A stretch of DNA of 64,000 bases from Monoplex corrugatus (GCA_030674185.1 JAPXFY010000083.1:40001-104000), one strand, 5' to 3'; counted from the stretch's first letter, positions 1-11,849 are shown. Made by a program: numbers and translations. Notes: generated by a model from the sequence alone, not told the origin.

Positions 1-1413
1 TCCATTTACAGAAAATAGGTCAAAGAAACAGGTGTCAGTTCATGGAACAGCTAAAAGCATTTTTAAACGATGGTACAGTGCGACGCTTAGGGCCGCCCCA
101 AATCGGCTGTTTCCGGGCGTCACGTGTGCCAAAGCGAATTTTTTAGTGATCACTTGCTGACCCCATCATGTGGCAACACTCCTAACAGTCTGATCCTGTC
201 GAGAACCACGTAATGTGTAAATGTGAGCTGTAGAAGCTATTGGTAGGGTTTTGATCTAAATCAGTTGCTCATGAAATGTCAGGTTTTGACGGTCGGATTT
301 TACATTCGGTTTGAATACTTGCGTGATCTAATTCCCGACCGGAATCTCTACTATTCAAGTCTCTCTCTCTCTCTCTCTCCCCCTCTCTCTCCTTTTTGCT
401 CTCTGTAGCTTGCTTTGTCCGTCTGTCTCTCGCTCGCGAGCATGTGTGTGTGTGTGTGTGTGTCATAAAATGTGTTAGATGGCAACCACGTACGTTGGCT
501 TAGATCTAGTTAGACAAACTTACGAAACTGAGGCACTGACCACGCTTCCTTTCAAAAAAGTAGACCTATGCCACAGGAAGAGATGTCGATCGTTTGTGGA
601 TGCAGAGGACGGAGGAAACACTGATGAAAATCAACAAGGCATGAAAATATTGTTCAACAGAAAATGACTCTTTTTGTTGCTGTTGATTGATAGGTAATTT
701 GTCGATCAAATAATGTGCATCGCCTTCACAGTATTCATGCTGGTCGAAATTCAGATCACCCCCTGGTGAGATTTTACATCACCTGTCAGATTTAGATCAT
801 CATCATGTACCACAGAAAGTCTACTACAGGCATCAGGCTGCTCTAGCTACTAAGCTAGTCATCCACAAAATATTTCTGAAAACAAGTTCCTTGTGACTGA
901 GTCGGTCGCGGATTTACATCAGTTTACCCGATGTGAGAAAACCCGCCTCAGCACAGCTGCGAGCGTCCGTCAAAAAACTCACCGTTCATGGCGCTTTGAC
1001 AGACGAGTGTCCATGCCATGGACCCTTGATTGGTCATTATGGAAGATCAATAGTACTCGAAACGATCCTCGTTATCATTATGTCGTTAAACATAAATTGG
1101 AGTTGCAGTCTCCAAATGCGATTCTTTCATTTTGTGCGGTCACGCAACGGAAGTCTGATTTTCTGCTGATTATGTTTTTAACTTCTCAGTCTTCTGCAAA
1201 CTTCAAGGATTAAAAAAAAATGCGATGATTTGGCACTTACTGATTTTTGATAAATGTTTTTTTTTTCCTGTTGTGTGAAAGGCCTTTATAATTTTTATTA
1301 ATTGTGGATGAAGAGTTTATTGCAGTACCAGGTAGCAGTAACTGGGCATGCCCAGTTAAAATCAGATTGTCTAGATCAGTAGATGCACGAATTGTTTCTT
1401 GAAATAATTCATC
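1..1413. other. No confident gene; short (CT)n and (GT)n tracts
   Basis: Short CT and GT runs lie at about 359-385 and 443-463. Bases 88-150 resemble the subterminal region of the Tc1-like elements at 10.2, 49.1 and 51.5 kb (GGGCCGCCC, CAAATCGGC and CACGTG in the same order), so a decayed relative may sit here. A 62-codon open frame from 479 to 667 ends in an EDGG-containing peptide that resembles exon-like segments further along. It has only a weak 3' splice site and I do not call it a gene. Confidence 0.5.
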
Positions 1414-1415
1414 TA

Positions 1416-1443
1416 AGCTACGCACAAAAAGTTAAGGATCACT
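1416..1443 (+). repeat. Left terminal inverted repeat of E1
   Basis: 28 bp, the exact reverse complement of 3023-3050. It starts AGCTACGCAC, contains AAAAAGTTAAGGATC and is preceded by TA. Confidence 0.93.
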
Positions 1444-1779
1444 ATGAGAAAACAGGTGCGTAATAAACTCAGTTCGCTACTGTTATTTATTTCTCAGTCC
1501 AGCCAAATTGTTATGAATTCTTGTTCAGCTGTAAGTGGGCGCGATGTTGTGTTAGTGCGAAAATTGCACGGGATTCTCTACTACTGAGCTTGGCCGCAAA
1601 CGGAAAAGCGGAAACTTGCGAAAAAGGACCTTGTTTTGGACCGTTCTGCCTGAACACATTGCACAAGCCAGATGGAAAAACCATTATGCACGTGCAAGCA
1701 CTGCTGTTTATGTGTGAGATGCTGTCTCTTGCTTGGCTTTATAAGAAGACATTCCACCAGTAGTAGGCCTGATCTGACA

Positions 1780-2808
1780 ATGCCTCCACGACGAAAATTG
1801 AGCGAGTTTGAGAGGGGACGAGCTGTTGCATGATTCCAAGATGGTGTTCCCAAGCGAGAAGTGGCCAGGCGACTTCAGGTGTCCATCTCGGTCATTGTCA
1901 GACTAATTCAACGCTTCACAGCCACTGGGAGGGTCCATGAAAGACGCAGATCTGGTCGACCGAAGAAGACAAACCCACGTGAAGATCGTCTCATTGAACG
2001 ACAAGCCCTGCAGGCAAGAACAGCCTCTTCCAGCATCATTCGAAGGCAGCTGAGGGTGGCTACTAACATCAACATCAGCCAGCAGACCATACGGAACCGC
2101 CTTCATGGGTTTAACCTCCGTTCTCGTCGCCCAGCTGTACGGCCACGCTTAACTCCAGCCCATAGGGCAGCACGCCGCGCCTTCTGCAGACGTCACGTGA
2201 GGTGGACACGTCAGCAATGGTCCCAGGTCCTGTTCAGTGATGAATCACGCTTCACCATGAACCACAACGACGGCCGACTGAGGGTCTGGAGGCGCCCAGG
2301 GCAACGCTTTATTGACACCACTGTCCAAGAAAAGGTGGCCTTTGGTGGAGGTTCTGTAATGGTCTGGGGGGCCTTCAGCCTTCACCACAGAACACCCTTG
2401 TATCATGTACAGGGTAACCTGACTGGCCTCCGATACCGGGATGAGATCCTTCGACCGCTGGCTGTGCCTACACTGCAGCAGATGGGACCGACGGCTGTCT
2501 ACCAGGATGACAACGCTCGCCCCCACAGGGCAAGGGTGGTCAACGACTTCCTGCAGCAGTCTGGAGTCAACAGAATGGAGTGGCCAGCATGCAGTCTCGA
2601 TCTCAACCCAATTGAGAACCTCTGGGATGAGCTGGATCGCAAAGTGAGGAGCAACCACCTCCCTCCCAGGGATGCCCAACACCTCTACCAGATGCTGCAG
2701 GCTGAGTGGCAGGCGCTTCCACAGAGGATCTTCACCAACCTGGTCAACTCGATGAGGACTCGCTGCGTCGAGTGCCAGAACAGCCATGGCGGTTACACGC
2801 ATTACTGA
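1780..2808 (+). pseudogene. Tc1-like transposase, one internal stop
   Basis: From the ATG at 1780 the frame is 342 codons, the same length as the two intact relatives in this window. It is interrupted only by TGA at 1831-1833 (codon 18), where the relative at 59 kb has tryptophan, so one TGG-to-TGA change explains it. Downstream are a bipartite helix-turn-helix region, a GRPKK linker near residue 60 and the DDE domain: FSDESRF (D154), QDDN (D244) and NPIEN (E279). Thirty-four residues separate the last two, giving DD34E. A conserved CSPDLNP is changed to CSLDLNP. Family knowledge: such enzymes bind their own TIRs and cut and paste at TA in the nucleus. Translation could only start after codon 18 and would lose part of the first helix-turn-helix. 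Confidence 0.92.
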
Positions 2809-3022
2809 ACTTTTGGGAGCATCAGAATGCCCTGTATTGTGATTTCAATGACTTTGGGAAATCAAATTTCGATACGTACCCACTTTGGTCAAATGTACAC
2901 ACCAAACGATTGCTCGAAATTGAAGGCAATTGTGTATCGTTATCACTAAAGCATGGAATTAAATGTTTGCCAAACTTCAACGCATTGGCTTTCTTATTTT
3001 GAAAGTTATGAATTTTTGTGCA

Positions 3023-3050
3023 AGTGATCCTTAACTTTTTGTGCGTAGCT
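3023..3050 (-). repeat. Right terminal inverted repeat of E1
   Basis: 28 bp, the perfect inverse of 1416-1443, followed by TA at 3051-3052. Confidence 0.93.
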
Positions 3051-3052
3051 TA

Positions 3053-4617
3053 GTTGTTATGACATTAATTTTACTGTGAAGATATTGATTTACTAGACAG
3101 TTCTTATGTTCAGTGTGAGAGAATTCCAGTGGTTGAGCATGCCCAATCTGACCATTTCACTCATCAAAATCAGATCTAGGTAGATCTAACAGTTGGCATG
3201 GATTCTTTTGTTTTAGTCCTACTGAAATAATTCCTCTGCTTTTTATGACAATGGTTATTACTTTACTGTTTACAGGTAACAAATGACAAAATAAAAACTT
3301 AACTGTTGATTTTTTTTTAAATTCAACACTTGATTCAAACAGTTAAGGAGAAACACATGCCTATTTATGTAGGCTTCTAAGGCAAAAATATTTAGGAATT
3401 TCAATTTCTAGAGAGAGAGAGAGAGTGTGGGTGTGTGTAAAATTTTCTTATATTTAGGCTTACTAATAATGTATTATGTAAAGTTGTCTTTTTTGAATTG
3501 CTGATTTGCGATTAATTTGTATATTTTGATTTGCATGAGTGAAAGGCCTATATCAGTGCTAAATTTATTATGCTTTGCATTTTGTTAAAAAAAAAAAAAT
3601 TGCATTGCCATGGTATCACACTTTTTTTTTATCCTACCAAGTATGTCATTTTGTTTATAAACCGAGCAGATTTTCAAGAGAATTTTGTTGTGGATTCTTT
3701 TACATTAAATGTATGCTTAGACTTGAGTACATGTAGTAAAGTGTTTTGACAGTTGAAGAGATTTGGTTTCTCATCTCAATCAAAAGACAAGTACTCAGAC
3801 CATCAGTCAGGATTTGGGGAGGCGGTGGAAATCCAATTTCAACTGAAACATGAATGATTGAATCAAATAACTGAAGAGTTACATGTTTCTGTCTGAAGCT
3901 AGTAAATTTTTAAGGATTTTAAAAGTGTAGTAGTAGTTTTCTTAAAATTCTTTAAATAATGAGTGGATAGATTAATGACCATGTTCAGTATGATTTGATT
4001 TTCATGAGTATTATTTGGAGTCTTTGTGTGGCAAACATTAAGCCAGAATTACTATGATGGATATGGCCATTTTGAATAGAAATCTCTAAGATTGTAAGGT
4101 AACTTGTTAAAAAAACTAATTTAGGTAATTACTGTTTAAATCACTATAACTGCTATGATTTGATTAATCAAAATTGTTAAGAATGAATATTATTTGGAGT
4201 CTGTGTATGTTAAACTTATAGTCAAGGCAAGAAGTCAACCATTGGTAAAGTATAGATTTAGAAGTCGCAGTTAGACATATTTAAAGGTCTTCAAGGCAGT
4301 TAACTAATTATTGGGTTAGTCGCAATGAGTATTACGACTGTTAACAGTTTTTGATAATGAATAACACCTGCAGTCTGTATATGGTCACGGCTACGAAATG
4401 GTGTCAAACGGGCCGCGCGTGCTACTACCGAACTTCGGAGCTAAATTTACGTACTCTGTACCCCAAATACAGCCACAAAATTAATGTAACATGAAAGTGA
4501 AGTGATGACCTTTGCATCTGGGTGCATTTCCCCCCACAGCAACTGATAACAGTTCCGAAAATCAATATTTTGTCGTTTGTTTACACTATCGTAGGAGATA
4601 ATTTTTGTGACACTTCA
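3053..4617. other. AT-rich sequence without a recognisable gene
   Basis: No convincing reading frame. It contains a short (GA)n(GT)n at about 3412-3440 and several T or A runs. A small CpG-richer patch at about 4385-4470 has no recognisable RNA or protein homology. Confidence 0.5.
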
Positions 4618-5197
4618 AAGAGAGGTTTTCAGAGAGACACATTCCTTGAGGTAATTTGCGCATTTGTGTACAAATTTAATTTTAAAGTGTTATTAAGTAG
4701 GCAGTGATTGGTTTTTCAGTTTCAGAGAGAGACATTCCTTGAATTAAATGTGCATTAGTGTAGAAATTTAACTTTAAAGTGTTATTAAATAGACTGATTG
4801 GTTTTTCAGTTTCAGAGAGAGACATTCCTTGAATTAAATGTGCATTAGTGTAGAAATTTAACTTTAAAGTGTTATTAAATAGACAGTGATTGGTTTTTCA
4901 GTTTCAGAGAGAGACATTCCTTGAAATAAATGTGCATTAGTGTACAAATTTAACTTTAAAGACAGTGATTGGTTTTTCAGTTTTCAGAGAGAGACATTCC
5001 TTGAATTAAATGTGCATTAGTGTACAAATTTAACTTTAAAGTGTTATTAAATAGACAGTGATTGGTTTTTCAGTTTTCAGAGAGAGACATTCCTTGAATT
5101 AAATGTGCATTAGTGTACAAATTTAACTTTAAAGTGTTATTAAATAGACAGTGATTGGTTTTTCAGTTTCAGAGACGCATTCCTTGAAATAACTTGT
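4618..5197 (+). repeat. Tandem array, ~91-bp unit, about 6 copies
   Basis: Each unit contains GGTTTTTCAGTTTCAGAGAG, then ACATTCCTTGAA and TTTAACTTTAAAGTG. The first copy (from 4618) is more diverged, one copy near 4961 lacks about 14 bp, and the last is truncated at about 5197. Each unit carries a pyrimidine tract plus CAG that looks like a 3' splice site. The array ends just before a candidate exon that uses a similar site. Confidence 0.85.
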
Positions 5198-5262
5198 TTC
5201 TTAATCTTGTGTGATTGGAGACCATTTGTTGTAGATCTGACAAATAGTTTTTCCTGTTTCAG

Positions 5263-5360
5263 ACAGAGGATTCAACCTGAAGAGTGATGGTGGACTGGCT
5301 TCATTGATGGATACCACCCAGATGGGTATCAAAAGTATAGAAATGATGGGAAAAAAGTAG
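5263..5360 (+). other. Candidate terminal exon with DGG motif
   Basis: A strong 3' splice-site match (TTTTTCCTGTTTCAG) ends at 5262. The following frame from 5265 is open for 31 codons to TAG at 5358-5360, reading RGFNLKSDGGLASL and ending in SIEMMGKK. An ATTAAA at 5457-5462 could serve as a polyadenylation signal. The SDGGL core resembles the exon-like segments at 26.37 and 47.83 kb. No protein family is recognised. It may be the last coding exon of a plus-strand gene whose upstream exons lie elsewhere, or a chance frame beside a repeat. Confidence 0.35.
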
Positions 5361-5456
5361 TTTGTATATAAACAAAACAAAACAAAAATGCTGTTTTGTC
5401 TTGTTGGTTCTTTGTTACATGCAGTGTGTGTTATGTATTAGTTCCTTCTTTATTGA

Positions 5457-5462
5457 ATTAAA
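5457..5462 (+). promoter_or_regulatory. Possible polyadenylation signal ATTAAA
   Basis: ATTAAA about 100 bp after the stop of the candidate exon, followed by T-rich sequence. It supports a terminal-exon reading only weakly. Confidence 0.25.
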
Positions 5463-5574
5463 GTTTTTTTTTAAATATTTTTTTACAATTTAATTATACT
5501 TGAGCTAATACAGTAAAATTAAATTTAGGAGGTAATTACTGGATTATGTACTCGACAGTTTGCCCTTACTATCC

Positions 5575-5775
5575 AGGTTCAGGTTTTGAGGGAAGATCCT
5601 TGGATTTTCTGCGATGATATTTTTTCTGCCATATTTTCTGTGCTGCCTGGATGGCACAGAAGCTGGGACAGTTTTTATTTTAATAATACGATGATGATGA
5701 TATCGATGAGGATGATAATCATGATGCTGTTGAGATTCATCTGGGATTTAGACTGTGTACAAAATCAGAAGATTT
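5575..5775 (+). repeat. Dispersed repeat D3, copy 1
   Basis: Shares GCACAGAAGCTGG, a GATGAT-rich stretch, GATAATCATG and TTCATCT(A/G)GGATT with 63,190-63,320 in the same order and orientation. The family is otherwise unidentified. Confidence 0.6.
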
Positions 5776-5779
5776 GAAC

Positions 5780-5970
5780 AACACCCTCAATGACGCATCC
5801 TTGAAGTGGATGAGATTCCATTGTGCGGTCCCAGCCTTCCCAATGGGCCCATAGCACGCCAAACTCAGGGTAGGAGCTGGTTAGAGCAGAACAATCCCAT
5901 GATGATTTTTGAAGGGACTGATGGGGAATGAACCCACAACCTTCCAGTCAGTAGTCTGTTGCCTTAACCA
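5780..5970 (-). repeat. tRNA-derived SINE-like repeat
   Basis: On the minus strand the segment near 5925-5970 reads TGGTTAAGGCA (A-box-like), then GGTTCATTCCC (B-box-like), spaced as in a tRNA gene. Non-tRNA sequence follows. This is the pattern of an old tRNA-derived SINE. It does not fold convincingly as a functional tRNA, so no tRNA gene is called. Confidence 0.55.
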
Positions 5971-6290
5971 TGTACTCATTTTCTGTAATAATACTCGTAT
6001 TTCTGCTTTAGGGGATACATACTTGTATTTTCAGTGATGATGCTCAGATTTCTGCATTTAGGGATGAGTATATACTTTTTTTTGTGTGGATAATAATTGG
6101 ATTTCTGCATTAAGTGGATAAGTAAATGTATTTTTCTGTGAAAATACTCACATTTCATGCATTTAGGGATAAAAAAGAAAACTTGTGATGATACTCAGAG
6201 CACTGCATTTAGAGGATTAGACATGAACTTTCTGTGGTCATATTCGGATTTCTGGATATAGGGAATAACTACATGTATCTTCCTGTGGTG

Positions 6291-6446
6291 ATGCCAGGGG
6301 CTCTTTCAGTATAAATAGTATCCCCTTCTTGTAGAAATTGTGTGCTAGAAATTTTCTGTTGAAGTCATGTGTATGTTTTGAAATATAGTTCTTATATGGC
6401 TCTACACAGTCAACTGGGCTTTAAACAAAAATAACAGTAAAAAAGG
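6291..6446 (+). repeat. Internally deleted copy of the 540-bp retroposon
   Basis: Has the family head (GGCTCTTTCAGTATAAATAG) and the family tail (ATATGGCTCTACACAGTC, GGGCTTTAAAC) but lacks about 390 bp between them. The join is at a shared TTCTGTTGAAG-like stretch. It lies inside the 50-bp array. Confidence 0.75.
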
Positions 6447-8352
6447 GGATAGGTACATGTACTTTCTGTGGCCATATTCAAATTTCTGCATTTAGGGGAT
6501 AACATGTACTTTCTGTGGTTATGATCAGATTTCTGCATTTAGGGGATAACTACATGAACTTACTGTGTTCTGGTTTCTGTATTTAAGGGGTAACTACATG
6601 TACTTCATATGAAGTCATATTCAGGTGGTCATATTCAGATTTCTGTATTTAGGGGATAACTACATGTACTTTCTGTGGTCATATTCAGATTTTTGTATTT
6701 AGGGGATAACTACATGTACTTTCTGTGGTTGTATTCAGATTTTTGTATTTAGGGGATAACTACATGTACTTTCTGTGGTTGTATTCAGATTTCTGTATTT
6801 AGGGGATAACTACATGAACTTTCTGTGGTCATATTCAGATTTCTGTATTTAGGGGATAACTACATGAACTTTCTGTGGTCATATTCAGATTTCTGTATTT
6901 AGGGGATAACTACATGAACTTTCTGTGGTTGTATTCAGATTTCTGTATTTAGGGGATAACTACATGTACTTTCTGTGGTCATTCAGATTTCTGCATTTAG
7001 GGGATAACTACAATTACTGTCTGTGATCATATTCAGATTTCTGCATTTAGGGAATAGCTACATGTACTTTCTGTGGTCACATTCAGATTTCTGTATTTAG
7101 GGGATAACTACATGAACTTTCTGCAGTCATATTCAGATTTCTGCATTTAGGGGATAAGTACTTGTACTTTCTATGGTCATATTCAAATTTCTGCATTTAG
7201 GGGATAGCTACATGTACTTTCTGTGATAATATTCAGATTTCTGTATTTAGGGGATAACTACATGTACTGTCTGTGTTCATATTCAGATTTCTGCATTTAG
7301 GGGATAACTACATGTACTGTCTGTGTTCATATTCAGATTTCTGCATTTAGGGGATAACTACATGAACTTTCTGTGGTCATTCTGATTTCTGTATTTAGGG
7401 GATAACTACATGAACTTTCTGTGGTCATATTCAGATTTTTGCATTTACGGGATAACTACAGTACTGTCTGTGGTCATATTTAGATTTATGTATTTAGGGG
7501 ATAACTACATGAACTTTCTGTGTTCATATTCTGATTTTTGCATTTAGGGAATAACTACATGTACTTTCTGTGGTCATATTCAAATTTCTGTCTTTAGGGG
7601 ATAACTACATGTACTTTCTGTGGTCATATTCAGATTTCTGCATTTAGGGGATAACTACATGAACTTTCTGTGTTCATGATATTCTGATTTCTGTATTTAG
7701 GGGATTTAAACGACATGAACTTTCTGTGGTCATATTCTGATTTCTGTATTTAGGGGATAACTACATGAACTTTCTGTGGTCATATTCTGATTTCTGTATT
7801 TAGGGGATAGCTATATGTACTTTCTGTGGTCATATTCTGATTTCTGTATTTAAGGAATAAGTACATGTACTTTCTGTGGTCATATTCTGATTTCTGCATT
7901 TAGGGGATAGCTATATGTACTTTCTGTAGTCATATTCAGATTTCTGCATTTAGGGGATAACTACATGAACTTTCTGTGGTCATATTCTGATTTCTGTATT
8001 TAGGGGAAAACTGCATGTACTTTCTGTGGTCATATTCTGATTTCTGTATTTAGGGGAAAACTGCATGTACTTTCTGTGGTCATATTCTGATTTCTGTATT
8101 TAGGGGAAAACTGCATGTACTTTCTGTGGTCATATTCTGATTTCTGTATTTAGGGGATAACTACATGTACTTCATGTGGTCATATTCTAGGTTGTCATAT
8201 TCAGGTGGTTGTATTCAGATTTCTGCATTTAGATTTCTGCATTTAGGAGATAACTACATGAACTTCCTGTGTTCATATTCTGATATCTGTATTTAGGAGA
8301 TAACTACATGAACTTTCTGTGATCATACTCAGAATTTTGTATTTAGGAGATT

Positions 8353-8416
8353 ATCTGAATATGAACACATGTAGTTATCTCAGATAACTACATGAACTGT
8401 GTGTTCATATTCAGAT
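8353..8416. repeat. Inverted unit pair within the 50-bp array
   Basis: 8353-8380 is the reverse complement of most of 8382-8416. Arms of about 28 bp are separated by one base, with a 6-7 bp gap in one arm. The pair could fold as a near loop-free hairpin. Confidence 0.8.
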
Positions 8417-9186
8417 TTTTGTATTTAGGGGATAACTAATGAACTTTTCTGTGGTCATATTTTGATTTCTGCATTTAGGGGATAACTACATGAACTTTCT
8501 GTAGTCATATTCTTTCTGCATTTAGAGGATTACTGAATGTACTTTTGTGGTCGTATTCTGCATTGAAGGTAAAGGGTATAACTGCATGTGCTGTGCATGG
8601 TCATATTCAGATTTCTGCATTTAGGGGATAACTAAATGTATTTTTTGTGGTCATACTCATATTTTTGTATTTTGGAGATAACTACATGAACTTTCTGTAG
8701 TCATATTCTGATTTCTGCATTTAGAGGATTACTAAATGTATTTTTCGTGGTCATATTCAGATTTCTGCATTGAGGGTATAGGGTATATAACTACATGTGC
8801 TGTGCATGGTCATATTCAGATTTCTGCGTTTAAGGGATAACTAGATGAACTTTCCATTGTCATGTTCTGATTTCTGCATTTAGGGGATAACTAAATGTAT
8901 TTTTTGTGGTCATACTCAGATTTCTGTATTTAAGAGATAACTACATGAATTTTCTGTCGTCATATTCAGATTTCTTTATTTAGGAGATAACTACATGAAT
9001 TTTCTGTAGTCATATTCTGATTTCTGCATTTAGAGGATTACTAAATGTATTTTTTGTGATCATTCAGATTTCTGCATTGAGGGTATAACTACATGTGCTG
9101 TGCATGGTCATATTCAGTTTTCTGCATGTAGGGGATAACTAAATGTATTTTTTGTGGTCATATTGAGATTTTTGCATTTAGGGGAT

Positions 9187-9262
9187 TCCCCCATGGGGAT
9201 GCCAGGAGCTCTTAAACTAAAGTATAAACAGTATCAACACTGTCTGGAAATTCTGCTGACTG
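9187..9262 (+). repeat. Head fragment of the 540-bp retroposon
   Basis: CCCCCATGGGGATGCCAGG, the AGTATAAA region and CTGGAAATTCTG match the first ~75 bp of the family. It is cut off at the LINE fragment. Confidence 0.6.
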
Positions 9263-10230
9263 TCCAAGTTTTGCATCCCTAGAAAAGTATCTGTTCTGCA
9301 TAACACTGAAGAATTCTCTTCCTGATGTTACGTGACAGGCATTTGTTGGTAAGAATGCTTTTCATCTTCTTGAATGCTGTTTTAGCTTCGCCAGTTCTGC
9401 TGGCTGTTTTTAATGTGCATCTGCCATCTGGTGAAATGACTGTTCCCAGATATGTAAACTTACCAGCCTGTCTAAGTGTTGACATATGCTTTTTTTTTTC
9501 ATGAGGGGATTTCTTGTTGTTGTTTTTTTCCTGATTATCATGACTTCAGTCTTCTTGATATTTAGGTCCAGCCCTTTATTTCTGCTTTCTATTTCTATTA
9601 AACTCACAAGATTTTATAGATCTTTTTCATTTTCTGCAATAAGGGTAGTGTCATCTGCATAATGATTTAAATGAAGATTGTCGAACATTTTTCCTCAAAC
9701 CTTTATCCAAGGACATTATTCTAGGTTTTTGATGATGGTTCGTTGTAAAGTAAAACCAAATCTGGTGATATAACACATCCCTGCCTAACCCCTGTTTTGG
9801 TAATTTGGAAAGAGCTTACATCATTTTCTGCTGTCATTGGTACTGTTTGTTCCAAGTACATATTCCTTATCATTCTTAAATCTTTTCCATCAGCATTGAG
9901 CCTTTCTAGTGGGTTGATCAGTTTTTCCTGTCTTATCTGACCAAAACGGCAAAAGCCTTAATATAATCAACAAAACATAAAATAAATCCTTCAATTCAGT
10001 TGATCTTTCTATGAGAGTTCTTAAGATGTCTATGACATTAATAATTCATTTTCCTTCAACGAATCCACATTGTTCTTCTGTTATTTCTTTTGATTTTGTT
10101 CCTTGTTCTCATCATGATTATTCTTAATAGAACCTTTGTCGCATGGCTTATCAAGCTGATTGTGTGATGGAGTTCACATTCTATAGGCCCTGCTTTCTTT
10201 GGAAGTGCAATGAAAATTGATTTTGACATA
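9263..10230 (-). pseudogene. RTE-type LINE fragment (reverse transcriptase), part 1
   Basis: On the minus strand this aligns with about 35,325-36,265 of the LINE at 35-37.5 kb. The reverse-transcriptase motif YADDT is at 9647-9661 (reverse complement). FKKMKSILTNKCLSRNIRKR and FTYLGTVISPDGRCT of the thumb/C-terminal region are readable in two overlapping frames (9279-9485 and 9410-9607). Frameshifts and stops are numerous, so it is dead. It lacks the last ~420 bp of the LINE 3' end. The Tc1-like copy A is inserted at its upstream side, and the interrupted LINE sequence resumes at 11,850. Confidence 0.85.
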
Positions 10231-11849
10231 TACTACACGTCATTATTGAAGGGCCAGGAACGTTTTTGAGTCAATTTTTGAAAGGAGAAATAACCTATTT
10301 TCTCTTACTCTTTTCTCCAATTCGTTGCCGTAACTGAATGGATAAGAGCTCAGACAACATTGCAGTTTCCTTTTGGCACGTGTTTGGGGATTTGCCGATT
10401 TGCAATGGGCGGCCCAAGGAAGACAATTTCCACACGAAATTGTCGAATCTTCAGCAGGGTCTCTCTGACGACGCAGGCAAGGTAGCGACAAAATTCGCTT
10501 TGCACGTGCAAGGCAAGCCCTTTTTGAACACTACTCCAGCCAAAGTTGCCCGCAGACGAGGATAAAAAGGACCCGTTCTTGGTTCGTTTTAACCATGCTT
10601 GCAAGACGACGGATGACGGATGAGCAGCGGGGGAGAGCCCTCGCTCTGCTTGATGAAGGCCTAGCGCAGCGGGAAGTTGCTAGACGACTTGAAGTGTCGC
10701 ATTCCACAATCCAGAGACTGCTGGAGCGCTTCAATGAGACTGGAGCAGTCCAGGAAAGGCGTCACACGGGTCGACCCAGAGTAACGACAAGACAGCAAGA
10801 CCGCTACCTTGCCCTCTCCGTCCTGAGGGAAAGGGCATCCACTGCGGTGACCTTGAGGGGTCAGCTGAGGGACGCAACAGGTGCTAACATCAGCTGCAGC
10901 ACGGTGAGAAGACGGCTACATGAGGCAAACTTGAGGTCACGGAGACCGGCCGTCCGACCCGTGCTGTCACCGGTCAACAGAGTGCGCCGCATGACCTGGG
11001 CCAGGGAGCACGTGACCTGGACAAGGCAACAGTGGGCCCGGGTCTTGTTTTCGGATGAGTCCAGGTTCACCCTGACCTTTAACGATGGCCGGGCTCGGGT
11101 GTGGCGACGTCAAGGGGAGAGGTTCGCTGACGCCACTGTCCAAGAGCATAACCGGTACGGCGGCGGGTCGGTGATGGTGTGGGGTGGCATGAGCCGTGGT
11201 ACCCGGACCCCCCTGCTCCCCATTGACGGCATCCTGAACGGGGTCCGGTACCGGGACGAGGTTCTGGCGGCCGTGGCACTGCCTGCGCTTGTGGACCTTG
11301 GTCAAGGCGCCATCTTCCAGGACGACAATGCACCTGCGCATCGAGCACGCCTTGTGACCGACTTCCTGGAGCAGCATGAAGTCGTCCGTATGGCCTGGCC
11401 ACGCGTGCTCACCTGACCTGAACCCAATTGAACACCTCTGGGATGTGCTCGGGAGGTGCATCAGGGACAACCACCCCCCACCGGGCACCCTGGCCAGGCT
11501 GATCGACATCCTGCAGATCGAGTGGGCGGCCATCCCTCAGGACACACTCCGTACCCTTGTGGGGTCGATGCATCGGCGCTGTGAAGCATGCATCCAGGCT
11601 CGGGGCGGACACACGCGATATTGAAAACAGATTGGCCAAATCTGACACTTTCTGTTTTTTGAAAAGGGGGGGGATGTTCCTTTAAATGCATGTGCTGTTC
11701 ACTAATGGGTCATTGTGCTAATTTCTTTTTCCAAAACAGGTGTGGAAATGATGAAATAAAACATAGAATCAATTCTAAACATTGTCAATTATTTCAACTT
11801 AAAATTAGAGAGGAAGGAAGAAGTGGCCCTTAAATTATGATTAGGAGTA
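10231..11849 (+). mobile_element. Tc1-like DNA transposon E2, copy A (nested in LINE)
   Basis: About 1.62 kb, with imperfect ~26-bp TIRs that begin TACT and end AAGGGCCA. TA target duplications lie at 10,229-10,230 and 11,850-11,851. The intact paralogous site in the other LINE copy (around 36,253-36,280) has a single TA at this point, which fixes the element ends. Nearly identical copies lie at 49,133-50,749 (inverted) and 51,515-53,130. Confidence 0.95.
10595..11624 (+). pseudogene. Tc1-like transposase, copy A, one frameshift
   Basis: Starts MLARRRMTDEQRGRAL, as in intact copy B. It carries two N-terminal helix-turn-helix segments, the GRPR linker (residues 59-62) and DDE residues D154 (FSDESRF) and D244 (QDDN). 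An extra C at about 11,402 shifts the frame just before the third catalytic residue, so translation stops after MAWPRVLT. The C-terminal part, with NPIEH (E279) and GGHTRY, continues in the next frame to TGA at 11,622-11,624. The codons are GC-rich against AT-rich flanks. Loss of the catalytic glutamate should make the product inactive. Repair of one base would give the 342-codon frame of copy B. Confidence 0.95.

Larger units (their letters stand above)
1416..3050 (+). mobile_element. Tc1-like DNA transposon E1 (1.64 kb)
   Basis: The element is bounded by perfect 28-bp terminal inverted repeats (1416-1443 and 3023-3050) with the core AAAAAGTTAAGGATC. A TA dinucleotide flanks each end (1414-1415 and 3051-3052), the target duplication expected for Tc1/mariner insertion. 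It contains one transposase frame with a single nonsense codon. Perfect TIRs beside a broken frame suggest a fairly recent insertion that could be moved only in trans. The TIR core closely matches that of the element at 58.7 kb. Confidence 0.93.
5968..9186 (+). repeat. 50-bp tandem array, about 60 units
   Basis: The repeating unit is about 50 bp and contains CTTTCTGTGGTCATATTC, GATTTCTG(C/T)ATTTAG and GGGATAACTACATG. Units diverge by scattered substitutions and short indels, and are more degenerate at both ends. A shortened 540-bp retroposon copy interrupts it at about 6291-6446. One unit near 8353-8416 is inverted. TTTCTGCATTTAG followed by GGG looks like a 3' splice site in each unit. Confidence 0.92.

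Noticed and set aside
2245..2802. 185-codon frame on the minus strand opposite E1
   Set aside because: Antisense shadow of the E1 transposase.
10338..10565. 75-codon frame upstream of the E2 transposase, present in copies A, B and C
   Set aside because: Its conservation is explained by the near identity of the whole transposon. It lies in the 5' untranslated part and has no recognised domain.
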